A DNA stretch of 64,000 bases from Heterocephalus glaber (GCF_000247695.1 NW_004624804.1:9628012-9692011), one strand, 5' to 3'; numbered from the stretch's first letter, positions 1 to 13,855 are shown. Numbers and translations are program-made. Notes: generated by a model from the sequence alone, not told the origin.

Positions 1-629
1 AATCAATTGATTGATCAATCAGTAGAAAAGAAAAAAAAGAAATATTTGATTTGAGTTGGCCCTTGTAATGTGTTCTAGTTTTTATTAGTCTTGTGACAGC
101 CTGCAGGTTTTGAGCCCATTAAGTGGTAGAAATACTGGGAATTTGGTCTGGTCAAAATATACTTAACTTGGTTGCAAGGGTACCTTTGAACCACCCTCCC
201 AAGCTCATGCTCCTGGTGTACATACTTCTTTTCTTTTCTTTTTCTTTTCTTTTTTTTTTTTATGAGACAAGGGCTCACCACATAGTTCATGCTGGTCTTG
301 AACTAATTATGTAGTCCAGGCTGGCCTCAAACTTGTGGTGGTCCACCTGCTTCAGCCTCCTGAGTGCTGGAATTATAGACATGCACACCACACCCAGCAC
401 AAATTTCTTTAGAATAGATCTTTCTATAGTGAGAGGTCAGATGCTACAGGATCAGTATGGAAAAGAGCCTTTCATGTTGAATGGTTTGTAATATCTTCTG
501 ACACTGATGTATTCACTATGGCAGGTTATTGGTAGATTTGAGGTTAATGTTTGGAGCTCTATAATATAGGATATTCTGGTTGAGACTGTAAATGTAATAC
601 AAAATTTAACTCCCACAACTCATTCTTAG
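1..629 (+). other. SNAP23: SNAP23 intron (3' part)
   Basis: This is the end of the intron before the first SNAP23 exon in the window, closing with an acceptor AG at 628-629. A minus-strand B1-like SINE lies at about 232-400, with a T-rich head followed by the reverse B1 body. I see nothing else distinctive. Earlier SNAP23 exons, which would encode residues 1-50, lie outside the window. Confidence 0.7.
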
Positions 630-747
630 AACAACTAAACCGCATAGAAGAAGGCATGGACCAAATAAATAAAGACATGAGAGAGACAGAGAAGACTTTA
701 ACAGAACTCAACAAGTGCTGTGGCCTTTGTGTCTGTCCATGTAACAG
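630..747 (+). CDS. SNAP23: SNAP23 coding exon with the palmitoylated cysteine cluster
   Basis: SNAP23 is a Qbc-SNARE that gives two helices to the SNARE complex driving exocytosis at the plasma membrane. This 118-bp exon runs from acceptor AG (628-629) to donor GTAAGT (748 on). It starts with the last two bases of a Glu codon and ends with the first two of an Arg codon. The translation [18 protein letters not shown] then continues to the cysteine-rich CCGLCVCPC, matching human SNAP23 from residue 51 to about 89. It is the end of the first SNARE helix plus the five cysteines (79, 80, 83, 85, 87 by human numbering) that are lipid-modified for membrane anchoring in this family. All five are present. 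The identification rests on remembered human sequence, but the match is nearly continuous. Confidence 0.96.
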
Positions 748-3700
748 GTAAGTTGATAAGTCAAGACCTTTTAAAAGAAAGAAGGGAAGGAGGAAGGGTG
801 GATGGAATCCCTGCCCTCTAACCCACAGGCTCCTTACCCAAGTAAGGTCAGAAATATGATTAGGCCTAAATGAGGAACTTTGATATAGACAAATTAAGAT
901 ATTTTTCCTTCAGTTTAGCTTGGTAGTTCATGCCTATAATCTCAGCACTCTGAGAGACTGAGGCAGGAGGATCACAAGTTTCAGCCCAGCCTAGGCAATC
1001 TAGTAGCTTAGGAAAACCCTGTCTCAAAATTAAAAAAAAAAAAAAAAAAGGAGGCCTGGGGATGTAGCTCAGTGCAAAGGCTCTGGGTTCAATTCCCAGT
1101 ACCATCAAAAAAAGTTCTCAGCCAGGCATGGTGGTGCATGTCTGTAATCCCAGCACTCTTAAGAGACTGAAGCAGGAGGATTGCAAGTCTCAACATTTAA
1201 AAAATGGAATTAAAAACAAGAGCTGGAGATGCAGTTCAGTGGGAAGGTTCAGTCCTCAATATGAGGGAAAAAAATCTTCGGCCAGATTTTTTTTTTTTTT
1301 TTCATATAAATAGAACCATTCACAGAAAACTATGCCTTAAATCTGACCAGTCTTGCCTAGGATGAAGTCCCAATTTTAATTTATACATGGAACGGTAGGG
1401 AATATATACATCTGGATGATATAGAACAGGATGAAATAAGGAGTATTAACACAGTGTGTATTCTGCCACAGGCACATGAGAGATGGCCAGGGAAGTGAAG
1501 GACTGGGGTACTGTCTTTAAAAGACTTGACATGTGCCTGTCATACAGGAAAGAACAGCAGAGACATAAATCAGTGTTAGATCAATGTGATACTGACGGGG
1601 GTCTAGAGCTGACGAAAGTTAGATTAGAGAATATCATGGAGGAAGTAGACATGAGCTGGGCTTTGAGTGAACATGGAGCATGAAGGGACCTGGAGGAATA
1701 TAAGCCGAGTGGGAGGCATTGGGTTCAATCCCCAGGGACTGAACAGATAAAAAGGGGAGGGAGAGGGAGGGCATTTCCTGTGGAAGGTTCAGAGTAAACA
1801 AACAGTAAAGAAGAGCTTGACCCAGCTAAGCTGCATGATTCATGTAGATGAGAAATGGAAAATAAGAAGCAGGTAGTGGAAGAAACCAAACTAGGAGTTG
1901 GTAAATTGAACCATGTGACCTTACCCCATAAGCTAGTTGAAAACCTTTTATAATCTAGAGTGAGACTCTGAGGTGAGACTTTATCAGCAAGATAGGGAGG
2001 AAAGTGTAAATGAAGGAGAATTCATAAGCAATATAAGAGGAAACTGACTGCGTTAGCAATATAAGAGGCAAGAATCAAAGGTGGCCGGAGATTTGGAGTC
2101 TCCAGTACACTAGGAGACGGAAGGTTTTCAAACTGTTTCTGTATATCGCATGAGATCATGCTTGACACGAAGGAATTCACTCTTTTTAATTAATCTGTTG
2201 TGAATATTTACATTCTCTACTTATCTATGTTATCTGTGAGTAAACCAAATTCCACAGTGTTACAAATATTGTATGTATTCAGACTAGGATGGAATTTGCA
2301 CTGAGGGAGTTAACTATTACCTTCTCTTTTGTTAGGAGTTCATTTGTGTTTTTTAAAAATCATTAACGAAGCAGTTTTGAACTTTACTCTTAGTTGAGAT
2401 GACAGTGTCTGGAGATTGTAACTGTACTTACTGCTGAAAGGGTTTGTTTTTAAAGTGCTTCATAAACATCAGCCCTTCCATCCAGTTGTCTCAAGTGGTC
2501 TGGTAAATCAACAGTTCATGCAAAGGTTTATAACTCTCAGCATTTCTTTCCTCAAAGGAGTTAGGAATAGTAGTGCTTTTGTTAAACTGTCATATTTTCA
2601 GATAAATGTTTTCATGTGACAACATTTTCTGTGCCATTTCTGTTAGATAAAATAGTTAAGTTGCTTATTGGTCAACCGTAGATTTTGTTTTAGCCATGAG
2701 AAATTAAGATTTGACAGTGTTCTTCCTAGCCTAGTCCATTGGCTTTCTATCTTAATACAAATACATTGATCTGTTTAGACTTTGGTTGACTCTCTAACAA
2801 TCAACTGTGGTTTACCAGTCAAGGTTTATACAAGTTACACAGTCAGCAAACAAGTTATCAATGTGGTTTTGTTTGGTTTGGTTTTGGTTTTGGTTTTTTG
2901 AGACAGGATCTTGCTATGTAGTTCAGGCTGGCCTTGAACTCACTGTGTACCCCAGAATGGCCTTGAACTCATATAGCGACTCTCCTGCCTCCGCCTCCTG
3001 AGCACTGGGATTACAGGTGTGCACCACTGTGCCCAGAAAATGCACAGATTATTTGCTTTGAACTCTTAGCTGTGTTTTGCAAACTTCCTATGCCTTTCTC
3101 CTGTGTTCCATGCTTCCCCTGGGAAGAGTGAAGGGGAAAAAGTGTATGAATTTCTCAGAGATGAAGTGTTAGGGGAAGAGCAAGAAGGAAGAAGTCCTTT
3201 CTAGAGTCTAGAGCAGGATCAGCTTTAAGTCTTGCATTGATAAAAGAAAGGGCAGTGCACCCTAAGATAGCCACAAATATAGAAAGTATGGAAATACTGC
3301 TGCAGAAGCAGTACTTTTCTTTCTCTTGTGCTCTCAGCCAAGCAGAGGCAAGCTTTTCTTGGACACAGATGGGAGAGGAGGCAGAGTGTAATTCTGAAGC
3401 AGCCTGCAGCTCTGCCCTCAGTGGCACCCTGACTCAGAGGATCAGGGGCTGCCATAAAAGAGCAGTGGCCTCCTGAAAAGGGGAGACTCATGTCCCAGTA
3501 AGATATCTAATTTCAATAGCCCTTCTTCCATCTACTCTTTTTTTTAGTATTTCGAGACAGGGTCTTGCTATGTAGTCCTGACTGGCCTTGGACCCACCAT
3601 GTATCCCAGGCTGGCCACAAACTCACAGTGATCCTCCTGCCTCAGTCTCCTGAGTGCTGGGATTACAGGTGTGTGCTACCATGCTTGGATTTCTTATGTG

Positions 3701-6700
3701 CTAATTTCTGTTTCAGTTAGGCACAACATGTAAACAGCTATAACTTGAGCTTCTCGAAGACAGACACGGGATCCTAGTCCTCTTTGTATAAGGCTAATAT
3801 TAATTCTGGTAGTAATAAGAACTGGTAGTAGTAACAACACTGGTCCATAATCTGTGTGTCTGTTTCTCTCACTCTTTTTCCTTTTTTTTTTTTTCCAGTA
3901 CTAGGGATTAAACCCAGGTCTTAGGCTGAGTTACATCTCCAGCCCTTTTTACTTTTTATTTTATTTTTCACTATAAACTTTAATCTATGATATAAAATGC
4001 TAAAGACATATCAGAAAACAAAATATAGTGATCAAATTTCATTTTGTAAATAGTTTTGTGGAACAAAGAGATTTCTCTCATACCTGACTTTGTATTGTGT
4101 TTTGTTTGCCTTCTGAGAACTGCACTAACAACAAATTATATAAAGAACACATTTTACTTTTTATTTTGAGACAGGGTCTTTCTAAGTCATTAAGTTCCCC
4201 AGACTGGGCTTGAGTTTGAAATCCTGCATTAGCTTCCCAGAGTGCTGAGATTAGTGTGCATCTATTCCTCTCTCTCCTCTTTCTCTCATTTTTTTTTCCA
4301 GTACCAGAATTGAACTCAGCACCTTGCACTTGGGAAGCAGGCCTGGTGCCACTGAGCTAAGTCACACCCCTCCCCTTTTTTTTTCTTTTGTTTGGTACCG
4401 GGGATTGAACTCGGGACCTTGCGCTTTCGAGGCAGGCGACAGAACCACCGAGCTAAGTCCCTGGCCCAGTCCCCCCCCTTTTTTCCAGTACTGGGGATCA
4501 AGCTCAGGACTTTGCACTTGCCAGGCAGATGCAGTCTCATTTATTTTCACTTAAAAACTTAAAAAGCTTTTTCTTAGTACATGTTTACAGTACATAGTGA
4601 CCGCATTCCTTGTAGGGAGTTGGCATATGTACACATCCCATATTAATTCTCTTTCCTTCCCCTTTCCCTCATCTTCTTCCCTCCCCCGCATTGCTTCTCT
4701 CTCTTTGTTCAACAGAATAACTAAAGCCATGTTAGCAAATCTTTTTATTTAAGACATGGAGGGCTGGGATGTAGCTCAGCACCACACCTGAAAGCCCCTG
4801 AGTTCGATTCTTGGTACTGGAAAAAAAAGAGGACATGGAAATAGCATTATTTAGAAGGAAAATTTAACTGTAGCTGATTTTTTCTAAAGAATGAGTAATA
4901 ACAGACTACCAGGATTAAAGTTTAAAATTATAGATAAATGCTATTATAACTGAGGCAGGAGGATACCAAATTTAAGCACAGTCTGGGCAACTTAGTGACT
5001 TAGTGAGAACTTGTGTCAAAATAAAATATAAAGGGTTATGAACCAGGTGTGGTGGTGCACATCTCAGAAGGCTGACCCGGAGGATCGCTGTTATTTAGGG
5101 GGCAGCCTCTGAACTACAAGTGAGACCCTGTCTCTTTTGTTTGTTTGGTTTTTTTTGGTACCAGGGATGGAACTCGGGTCCTTGAGCTTGCATAGCAGGC
5201 GGTGAAACCACTGCGCTAAATCCACCCTGTCTCAAAAGGGGAGAGGGTGAATGCAATTCAGTCAGAAGACCCTGGGTCAATTCCTGTACCACACACAAAA
5301 AAGAAAGAAAGCATGGGTTAGCTTGCTGCATTTGAATTCAAAAAGTAAAGTAGTGCAGATCCTTTTTGCTAAAGTCTTGTATGAATTCTTTATTTTGTAT
5401 ATATTTTCTTTTTTCCTCTCACTGTATCTTTTTTTTTTTTCCTTTTTTGTTATTGTGCTGAGTATTGAATCCAGGGCTCTCACATGTACCATTGAGCTAC
5501 AACCCAAGCCCTTTTTTTTGTTGTTGTTCTGAGACAGAGTCTCACTATGTTGTCCAGGCTGACCTTGAACTTGAAATCCTCCTGCCCCAGACTCTCAAGT
5601 AGCAGGATTACCAGGGACCATGCCTGGCTTTAACCCTATACTTTTGACAGTAACTCATTAGTTGTAATTCTAAGTAACAGGAGTTTACAAAGAGGCAGAT
5701 CTGGGAAGTCTCAGAGTAGTAAACTCCTTGATGTCCCAGTTAAACCATTCTTAGTAAGATATTATTCTGTCTTAACTTGCCTCTCTTATAGTGATGATAA
5801 AGTCTATAAATATAGAGCTGGGCACAGTACCACAGGCCTGTAATCCCAAGTAATTAAGAGGCTGAGACAGGAGGATTGCAAAATTGAGGCCAGCCTGGGT
5901 GACTTAGTGAGTCCTTGTCTCAAAATGAAAAAAGGGTTTGAGGTATGGCTCAGTGTTAGAGTGCATAAAGTGCATGGCCCAGGGTTCAATATCCAGCTTG
6001 CAGGAGAAAAAAGTCTAACATAATGGCATCTAGTTTGAAGCAAAATTAGTATTTCTGGATCATTTGAAATGAAGTTCAAAATTGTACCATAGGTTTTCTA
6101 CTGTAAAATTTCAGCTATGTGTGATTGAAATAAATATTGAATTTATTTCATTTGACAAGTGCTCCCTCTGACCTACTTACTGAAGAGGCAAAGATGAGTA
6201 AAGTGTATCTGTGGCCCTGTCTGTTTATTTATAATTACTTTACCTTTTTATGTCTCACATGGTATCTGATACATATTCAGTAAATATTTGTAAATCGAAT
6301 GTTTTTGAGAAACTTGTTGGCTGGTGGGAAAATGAGACATATAAAAAGATTTTTTAAAATTACACTGCACATAGCACTGGGGATTTAGCTCAGTGGTTCC
6401 GGTGCCTGCCTTGAAAGTGCAAGGTCCTGAGTTCGATCACCGGTACCAAAAAAAATTATAGTGCAAATAAAATATGTATAGTAATTAAAAGAAATCTGTA
6501 TTCCCAAAGGAGTGAGGAAGTTTTACAATGTCGCCATTAGTATTTGCCTTCTCTCATAATTTCTGTAGTTTTAAGAAATGAGGGCCGGGGATTTAGTTCA
6601 GTGGTATCACCGCCTGCCTTGCAAGCACGAGGTCCTGAGTTCGATCCCTGGTACAAAAAAAAAAAAAGAAAAGAAAAGAAATTATATGATCACCTAAACA

Positions 6701-9700
6701 TTTTAAGGAAAAGTGAAGCGTGCTTTGTTTTATTTATTTATTTATTTATTTGGTACTGGACATGGAACTCGAGTCCTTGTTCTTGCTCAGCAGGCAGCGA
6801 AACCACTGAGCAAAATCCCCAGCAAAGCGTGCTTTGTTTTAAATAGTTCTCTTCTTTTTGTCTAGATTCTCAGATGTGGGTTGTTTCTGTGAAACCAGGC
6901 AGGAATTGGAATGTGTTATATTTTTAAACCTGTTTCTGTTCTGTTTGACTGGCATTTACTGTTTTCTACATATCATTCTCTGACTAATCTCTTCCTTTCT
7001 AATCTGCTTACTAAAATGAAGATTTTAACATTGAAGCCGGGCTCAGTTACTGATGAGAGGGAGCTCTCTAAGATGCAGTCTTGTGGCGAAGTGTGGGCTG
7101 CTAACCTGCTCTTTCAAGGTGATGCTTCAGTGGCTTTGCTGTGCATGTGCATGGTTCTGTGTATGGTGGAGACTGTAAAACTGTGCCGTGCTGTGTAATG
7201 TAAAGTGAATTGGCTCTCCATGGGTGCTGACAAAAGGTGGACTTGGTGGAAGAATCTTACTGTATAAAAATGCCCTTTGGGAAAAAAAAATGTACTTTGG
7301 CTAATGGCTAACTTACGTGTTCTGCTAGATGACATTGCTATTACCAAAATAAAAACACTTCTCAAGTCTCCTGAGTTTGAAATAGGTTGTATTTATAGAC
7401 AGTGGCTGCAATCTAGTTCATATCAAAGGTAAAAAAAATTCAGGCTAAATGCCTCTTTCCCAATAGGACTTTGATTTCTAGTTCCTTAATCAAGATTTTC
7501 TTTTCTAAAGTGTTGCTTCTAATGATTGGGATTCTCCATGATTTAGGCCACTGCCAAGTCAAGAAATTAATTGCCAACCTAGTCATACTAAATCCTATTG
7601 AGAATAAGATGGGATATTCTTTTTTAAAATTCTGGCCAGGCATTGTGGCACACGTCTGTAATCCCATCACGTGGGAGGCTGAGGCAGGAGGATCACCTTG
7701 AGTTTGAGGCCAGCCTGGGCTACTTAATGAGCTCAAGGTCATCCTGAACTACGTAGTGAGACCTTCTCTCAAAATAAATAAATACAAATTTAAAAAATAA
7801 AATAAAGATCTCCCCTCTACACATAATTTGTTCTATAATTCCTATTACATGACATGTTAGTTTGCCATAATTTTGTGTTGAATTAATATAGAACTCTTAA
7901 TTTTTTCATGAGAGTTAACTCTTTAGTTACCTTACTGTATATTGTAATGTCTGCCTCCTTGATTTTGGATCTTTATGAAAGTGATAAAGACTGATTAAAT
8001 GTAAAAACATGAAGTATCTGAATGTTCCCTTTATTTTCTGCCTTTGTTTTCCTTACAGTGCAATCATCTAACACTCTGATATCACTCTTTCCCCCTTCCT
8101 CCCTCTATTATTACAATTAATATTTGTACAGTCGCCTTTCTCTATAATATAAAATAATACTAGGTAATATTTGACTTTCCTTTTGTTGTTTTTATTCAGT
8201 GCTAACGATGACAGCCAGAACTAGGGGAAAAAATTTAAGTTTTTGTGCCTATGTCTTCATACTTTATATTTTCTGCTTTTATAGCAGCTTCTTGAATGAA
8301 TTAAGGATTATTTCAAATCCTTTTTTTAACCTTGCCATTCTTAATAAATAAGACATTTGGGCCGGGGATTTAGCTCAGTGGTTCCGCTGCCTGCTTCGCA
8401 AGTGCAAGGTCCCGAGTTTGATCCCTGGCACTAAATAAATAAATAAATAAATAAATAAGGCATTGAAATGAAAAAAAGTAATGGCTATAGATTATTAAAT
8501 TCTACCTGGGTGTGGTGGCCCATGGTTGTAATCCCAGCACTCTGGGAGGCTGAGGCAGGATGCTTCCAAATTTGAGCCTAGCCAGGGCAATTTAGCAACT
8601 TAGTGAGATCCTGTCTAAAAATAAAATAGGGCTGGGGATGTAGGTCATTGTGAAGGCCTTGGAGTCAATCCCCAGTACTTGAAAAAAATTAGATTTCTGA
8701 AAACTAACAATTGGGTATAAAACTTTAACTATAAATCTCCTGCTTTTCAGATGGAATTTTTATCTCATTAGAATGTATTATAAATTTGATTAAACATTTT
8801 GTCACATAGGCTAGTTTCTTCCTAGAAGGGGCTATAAATTTTATCCTGCAAGAGCTTGTCAGGTCAGAACCGTGTTTTCTTAAAACAACCTAGAATTAGC
8901 CATATTCCAACTATATTTAGCTACAAATAGATCCTCAAAACTAAGGTGTGTCAATGAGTGAAAAAGTAAACTCACTCACTGGCAATCTGTACACATAGAG
9001 ACATGAACTGTAAGGTGTGGGTAGAGCTGAGGTTGAAACCTTGATAAACCAGGGGGCCACAAGTCTACTAACCCTAATTCAGGCAGAATTTTAACATCAA
9101 AATAAGTCAGTTGGGTCTGGGGATGTAGCTCAGTGGTTCCAGCACCTGTCTCACAAGCTCAAGGTCCCGAGTTTGATCTCCGGTACCAAAAAAGAAACAA
9201 AACAATAAGTCAGTTGGAACTACACTGGTTCAATTAAGAGAGGGCAAAGAATGGTGTTAAACTATTACCTATTCAACTATTACCTTACTCTGCTATCCTT
9301 TAGCATCCTGAGATCCCTTCAAAGAACCTCTTGTGGCATCCCTGAACACTTTTTTTTTTTTTAACTGTCCATTAACCCCCAAGGAACCTTAAAAATCAAA
9401 TAATTGCATTTTACTACTTGCTATAGCTTAGTGAAGATTTGGATCTTTTAAAAATGATTTAGAGCCAGGACCAGGGATTTAGCTCAGTGGTTCCCGCCTG
9501 CCTTGCAAATGCAAGGTCCCAAATTCGATCCCTGGTACCAAGAAAAAAAAAAGATTTAGAGCCAAGTGTGGTGGCACATGCCTATAATCCCAGCACTTGG
9601 GAGGCTGGGACAAGAGGATCCCTCAGAGTTTGAGGCCAGCCTGAGCTACGTAGTGAGACTCTGTTTTAAAAATTAAAACAAAAAGATTTCATATCAGTGA

Positions 9701-9855
9701 GTTTACACAGTTTGTCCTATATTGCATGAGGCAGAGGTAGTCTAGATTTAGCTGTGTGCAGTTTTTCTGCTAACGGTGTTAGGGACACACTTAAGGCAAT
9801 GAGCATTAATAATTACAACTCTCCCTCTCTTGCTTTCTGGGGTTCTACACCATAG
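748..9855 (+). repeat. SNAP23: SNAP23 intron, SINE-rich
   Basis: This intron holds many SINEs (approximate positions). ID-like, plus: 4763-4828, 6373-6455, 6580-6683, 8360-8457, 9113-9200, 9465-9553. ID-like, minus: 4288-4371, 4376-4467, 4478-4535 (partial), 5140-5225, 6727-6824. B1 or B1+ID dimers, plus: 915-1113, 1121-1272, 4950-5028, 5043-5290 (split by the ID at 5140), 5817-6000, 7635-7795, 8504-8688, 9560-9680. B1 or ID relics, minus: 2866-3037, 3537-3690, 3880-3945, 4155-4262, 5428-5630. A short minus-strand L1 3' fragment sits at about 4540-4735. The remaining stretches, for example 1480-2860 and 6840-7620, show no gene that I can support. Confidence 0.75.
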
Positions 9856-10014
9856 GACGAAGAATTTTGAGTCTGGCAAGGCCTATAAGGCAACGTGGGG
9901 AGACGGCGGAGGCAACTCACCGAGCAATGTGGTATCGAAGCAACCAGCCCGAGTCACAAACGGCCAGCCTCAGCAGCCAGCCAGTGGTGCAGCCAGTGGG
10001 AGATACATTAAACG
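9856..10014 (+). CDS. SNAP23: SNAP23 coding exon, linker between SNARE helices
   Basis: This 159-bp exon follows acceptor AG at 9854-9855 and ends before donor GTATGC at 10015. Its first base completes the Arg codon begun upstream and its last two bases start the next Arg codon. The product begins TKNFESGKAYKATWGDGGG and ends AASGRYIK, corresponding to human SNAP23 residues of about 90-141. This is the flexible linker joining the two SNARE helices, the least conserved part of the protein. Here it carries several substitutions, such as Ser for the Cys in human NSPCNVV. The phase agrees with both neighbouring exons, so the reading frame is intact. Confidence 0.95.
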
Positions 10015-11750
10015 GTATGCCAGGTCCTCCCATGTTCCACACCTTTCCTAGTGACTGCTGCTCATTTAGGAGCTATGAGTGCACCCTGTCTCACCAGATA
10101 GAGATAATACTTGTTCCATTAAAGCTGCTTTTAAATACCTGCCATCTGACAAAATGTTGACTGTGATTATTGTCCAACTTTATGCTTTTCAAGGTATTAA
10201 TGTAGACCTGCTTACTTTTATAAAATGTTTCAAGATATATTATCTAGTGCAGGGGTTGGTTGAATTCTTTTTCTTTTTTTTTTTTTGGTACTGGGGATCG
10301 AACTCGGGACCTTGTGCTTGCAAGGCAGGCACTGGAACCACTGAGCTAAATCCCCAGCCCGGTTGAATTCTTCTAAGGATATTAGTTAAGGGCCAGGTAG
10401 TAATTGTTTCAAATTCATAGAGTTATATATATAGTCTTTGTTGCAAGCACTCAACTCAGTTATAAGATGAAAGCAACCAGAGACAATATGTAAAAAAACA
10501 AGAATGACAGAAGCCAGGTGTGGTGGTGCACTCCTGAAATCACAGCACTGGGGAGGCTGAGGCAGGAGTACCAGCTTGAGTTCAAGGCCACCCTGAACTA
10601 CATAGCAAGATCCTGTCTCAGAGGCAGAGATGGTACACTACTGTAATCTCAGCTATTCAAGATGCTGAGGCGGGAGGATCGTAAGTTCAAGGCAATTTAG
10701 TAAGTCCCTGACTCAAAGTAAAAAAGGGTTGGAATGAAGCTTAATGGTAGAACTCTTGCTTAGCATGCTCTAGGACCTGAGTTTAATCCGTAGTACCACC
10801 ACAAAGGAAAAAAAAAACATTTGAGGGTTTATTAAAACAGAGTGAGAGCCGGGGATTTATCTCAGTGGTCCTGCCACCTTCCTCACAAGTGTAAGGTCTC
10901 GAGTTTGATCCCTACTACCAAAAAACCCCTAAAAAAACCTGGAGGAATGGGGCTGGGTATTTAGCTCAGTGGTTCCACTGCCTGCCTTGAAAGTGCAAGG
11001 TCCCGAGTTCGATCCCTGGTACCAAAAAAAAAGAGTGAAGCTGGGCTTGGTGATGCACCCCTTAACCTAGGTGCACACCTCCAGGAGGTAGAGGCAAGAA
11101 GATCACAGGTTTAAGGCCAGCTGAGCTACATAGCAAGACCCTGACTCAAAAAAACAAAAAATCAGCTGGGTGTGATGGCACATGCCTATAATCTTAGCAT
11201 TTGGGAGGCCGAGGCAGGAGGATTGCAGTGTGTTTGAGGCCAGCCTGGGCTACATAGTGAGTCCAAGGCCAGCCTGAACTACATAGCAAGACCCTTTCTC
11301 AAAAAACACCCCCAAAACAAACAAAAAAACAGATTGAGCTGGTAGTGTAGACATGCTTCTATAGTCCTAGCTACTTGGGAAACTGAGGCAGAAGAATTGC
11401 TTGAACCCAGGAGTTCAAGGCGAGCCCAAGCAACATGGCAAGACCCCTCTAAAAGAAACAATAAAATCAAGATTGGTGGGATCCATTCCCAGTTTCTGAT
11501 TGAGTAGTTCCAGGATGGAGTGTAACAACTAGCAGGTTCCTGTGTTTTAACAGGTACCTAGGTGATGCTGGGAATCACAGTTTTAAACTATAGAATATTT
11601 CCCCAGAATAGCAGCCTTGGATTGGAAATCTTCCTGGATTTAACACTTGTTGAGCATCATTTTGGCTACTTATTTTTATGAAAATTAATTCCAGAATTAG
11701 ACCATTGTATTGTAACAAAAAGTACTGAACTAACTGTCTATTTCTGGTAG
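10015..11750 (+). repeat. SNAP23: SNAP23 intron, mostly SINEs
   Basis: This intron is mostly SINE. ID-like: minus 10268-10362, plus 10845-10930 and 10948-11033, with A-rich tails. B1 or B1+ID, plus: 10512-10820 (two B1 bodies ending in an ID part), 11038-11160, 11163-11325, 11336-11470. About 11470-11750 has no repeat I recognise and ends in a pyrimidine-poor acceptor, TCTGGTAG. Confidence 0.75.
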
Positions 11751-11895
11751 TATAACTAATGACGCCAGAGAAGATGAGATGGAAGAAAACCTGACCCAAG
11801 TGGGCAATATCCTGGGAAATCTAAAGAACATGGCCTTGGACATGGGGAATGAAATTGAAGCTCAAAATCGACAAATAGACCGGATCACAGAAAAG
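11751..11895 (+). CDS. SNAP23: SNAP23 coding exon, second SNARE helix
   Basis: This 145-bp exon lies between acceptor AG (11749-11750) and donor GTAAAA (11896). It reads [20 protein letters not shown] and continues through [17 protein letters not shown], aligning with human SNAP23 residues of about 143-190. It is the core of the second t-SNARE coiled coil. The glutamine in EAQN, residue 180 by human numbering, is the expected zero-layer Gln that defines a Q-SNARE. The exon ends in phase 0. An open frame runs on into the intron to 12024, but the consensus donor and the perfect join to the next exon make read-through unlikely. Confidence 0.96.
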
Positions 11896-13855
11896 GTAAA
11901 ACGCTTTTATGGCCACATGAAAATGAGATCTTCAGTGAACGTTTTAGGAATGGCCCTCTGTGATAGGTCCAGTGGGGGAGAACAGCAGGAGACGTTCTTT
12001 TCTGTACAGGACATAGAGTTTTGATGAGTTTTGGTGAAGAGCTTTTAACATACTGAAAAACAGAAGCCAAGTCCTCCCATCTCACTTGGTTCATTTTTTT
12101 TTTTTGGTACCAGGGATCGAACTTGGGACCTTGCACTTGCAAGGCAGGTGGCAGAACCACTGAGGTAAATCTGTGGCCCCCTCACTTGGTTTATTTTGAA
12201 GCCACAGTCTTGGAATGAGGTTGTTTTCTTTAAACTTTGACACATAGGGCCGGGGATTTAAATCAGTGGTTTCACTGCCTGCTACGCAAGCACAAGGACC
12301 GGAGTTCGATATCCGGAACCAAAAATAAATAAATAAATAAATAAATTTTTTAAAAAACTTTGACACATAAAGCTTAGAATCTACTGTAGCAGTTGAGTGT
12401 CTTCCCCCACACTTTGCCACTGGCTATTAGCTTTTAGTTTTACTGTGTTTGTTTTGAGACAGAGTCTTGCCATACAGTTCAGGCTGGCCTTGAATTCACT
12501 ATGTAGCCTTGCTGCTATCCTCCTGCCTCAGCCTCCCGAGTGGTGGGATTACAGGCGTGTGCCACCGTGCCCAGCTGGTTTTATTGTGTTAAGTACTAAT
12601 TTAGTAATAAGTTCCAGAAGTCACATCTCAGGAAAGACCAAGAAGCAGTTCTACAGAATAGTCCTTGAACAGCACAAAATAATCATGAGAGTAAAGAAAA
12701 ATTGTGATTCCTTTTATTTTAACTTTACATGATATAAAAGATACTGAAAGACCAATTGTTTTCAGTGTTTGGATGAATCAAATCTAAATTCCATACTTCA
12801 AAACCAGGCATGGTGGTACACACCTAAAATTCCAGCACTCAGGAGACAGAGGCAGGAGGATCACTGCAAATTCAAGGTCATCTTGGACTACATAGAGAGA
12901 CCCTGTCTCAATCAATCACTCACTCACTCAATCAATTAAATTAAAAATAAAAGATTTAAGAAGCCATTGATTATAAGATACATCTCAGTTTCAGACATGT
13001 TAAACTATGGAAAAATGCATCATAGCTGGGGATGTAGCTCAGTAGTGCCGTGCTTGCCTGGCAAGCACAAGGTCCTGAGTTCGATTTCCAGTACTGGAAA
13101 AAAAATACATTATAGGGCTGGGGATTTAGCTCAGTGGTTTTGCTGCCTGCTGTGCAAGCACAAGGACCTGAGTCCGATCCCCGTTACAAAAAAAAAATAT
13201 GTTATAGAATTGATAAAATACTGTTGTAGCACACACCTGTAATCCCAGCACTTGGGAGGTTGAGGCAGAAGGATCACTATGAGTTTGAGGCCAGCCTGGG
13301 CTACATAGCAAGTTTGAGACTCTGTCTCATAAAACCAAAGGGGAAAAAAAAGAATTGATAAGATACTGGATAATTCTTCTGTTACACCTTTGTTATGTTT
13401 ATATACTAGGGTTTTTCAAAACAGATTTCATATTCTGGTCACTTCTTTTTTTTAATGGTGCCAAAAAATTTATTTGAAAAGTGCAGTTAAGTGGGTCGGT
13501 ACGGGAGAAACCAGCTCTGCAGAGCAAACTTGGGCCAAAGAGAAAAAGGGTAAAAAGCAAAAATGAAAGTACACACCACATTCAGATGTGGTGCCAGCTA
13601 TCCTGCAAACTCACACGATAGCCCCAAAATGAGTTTTGTAATGTAACTTAAAGTGCTTCTTGTGTTTTCTCAGTGTGTCGATTGCTCCAGGTTTGTAAAG
13701 CTTAGCTTTTTCCCTGGTGCTGAGGATTGAACCCAGGGCCTTACCCTTGCACAGCATGCATTCTACCACTGCACTATATTCCTAGCCTAAATCTTACTTT
13801 TACTAAAATGGTTTACCTTGTGAAGTAATGGTGACTATCTTTTTCTCTTTTCCAG
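11896..13855 (+). repeat. SNAP23: last SNAP23 intron
   Basis: ID-like SINEs: minus 12096-12180; plus 12248-12350, 13024-13110, 13113-13200. B1-like: minus 12450-12580; plus 12803-12955 (tail of TCA/ATCA repeats) and 13222-13350. A minus-strand ID relic lies at about 13703-13790. The segment at about 13448-13625 may be the 3' end of a small retrocopy and is listed separately. The acceptor is a good pyrimidine tract ending TTTTCCAG at 13855. Confidence 0.75.
13448..13625 (-). pseudogene. possible 3' end of an unidentified retrocopy
   Basis: Read on the minus strand, this non-SINE segment contains AATAAA followed by about 10 bases and then an A-rich stretch. That is the arrangement left by a 5'-truncated reverse-transcribed mRNA. 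The plus strand shows TTCTTTTTTTTAATGG then TTTATT. I cannot name the parent gene and could not confirm target-site duplications, so this is a weak call. Confidence 0.25.

Noticed and set aside
11779..12024. extension of the SNAP23 exon beyond 11895
   Set aside because: The GTAAAA donor and exact phase join to 13856 reproduce the known C-terminus; the extension is unlike SNAP23.
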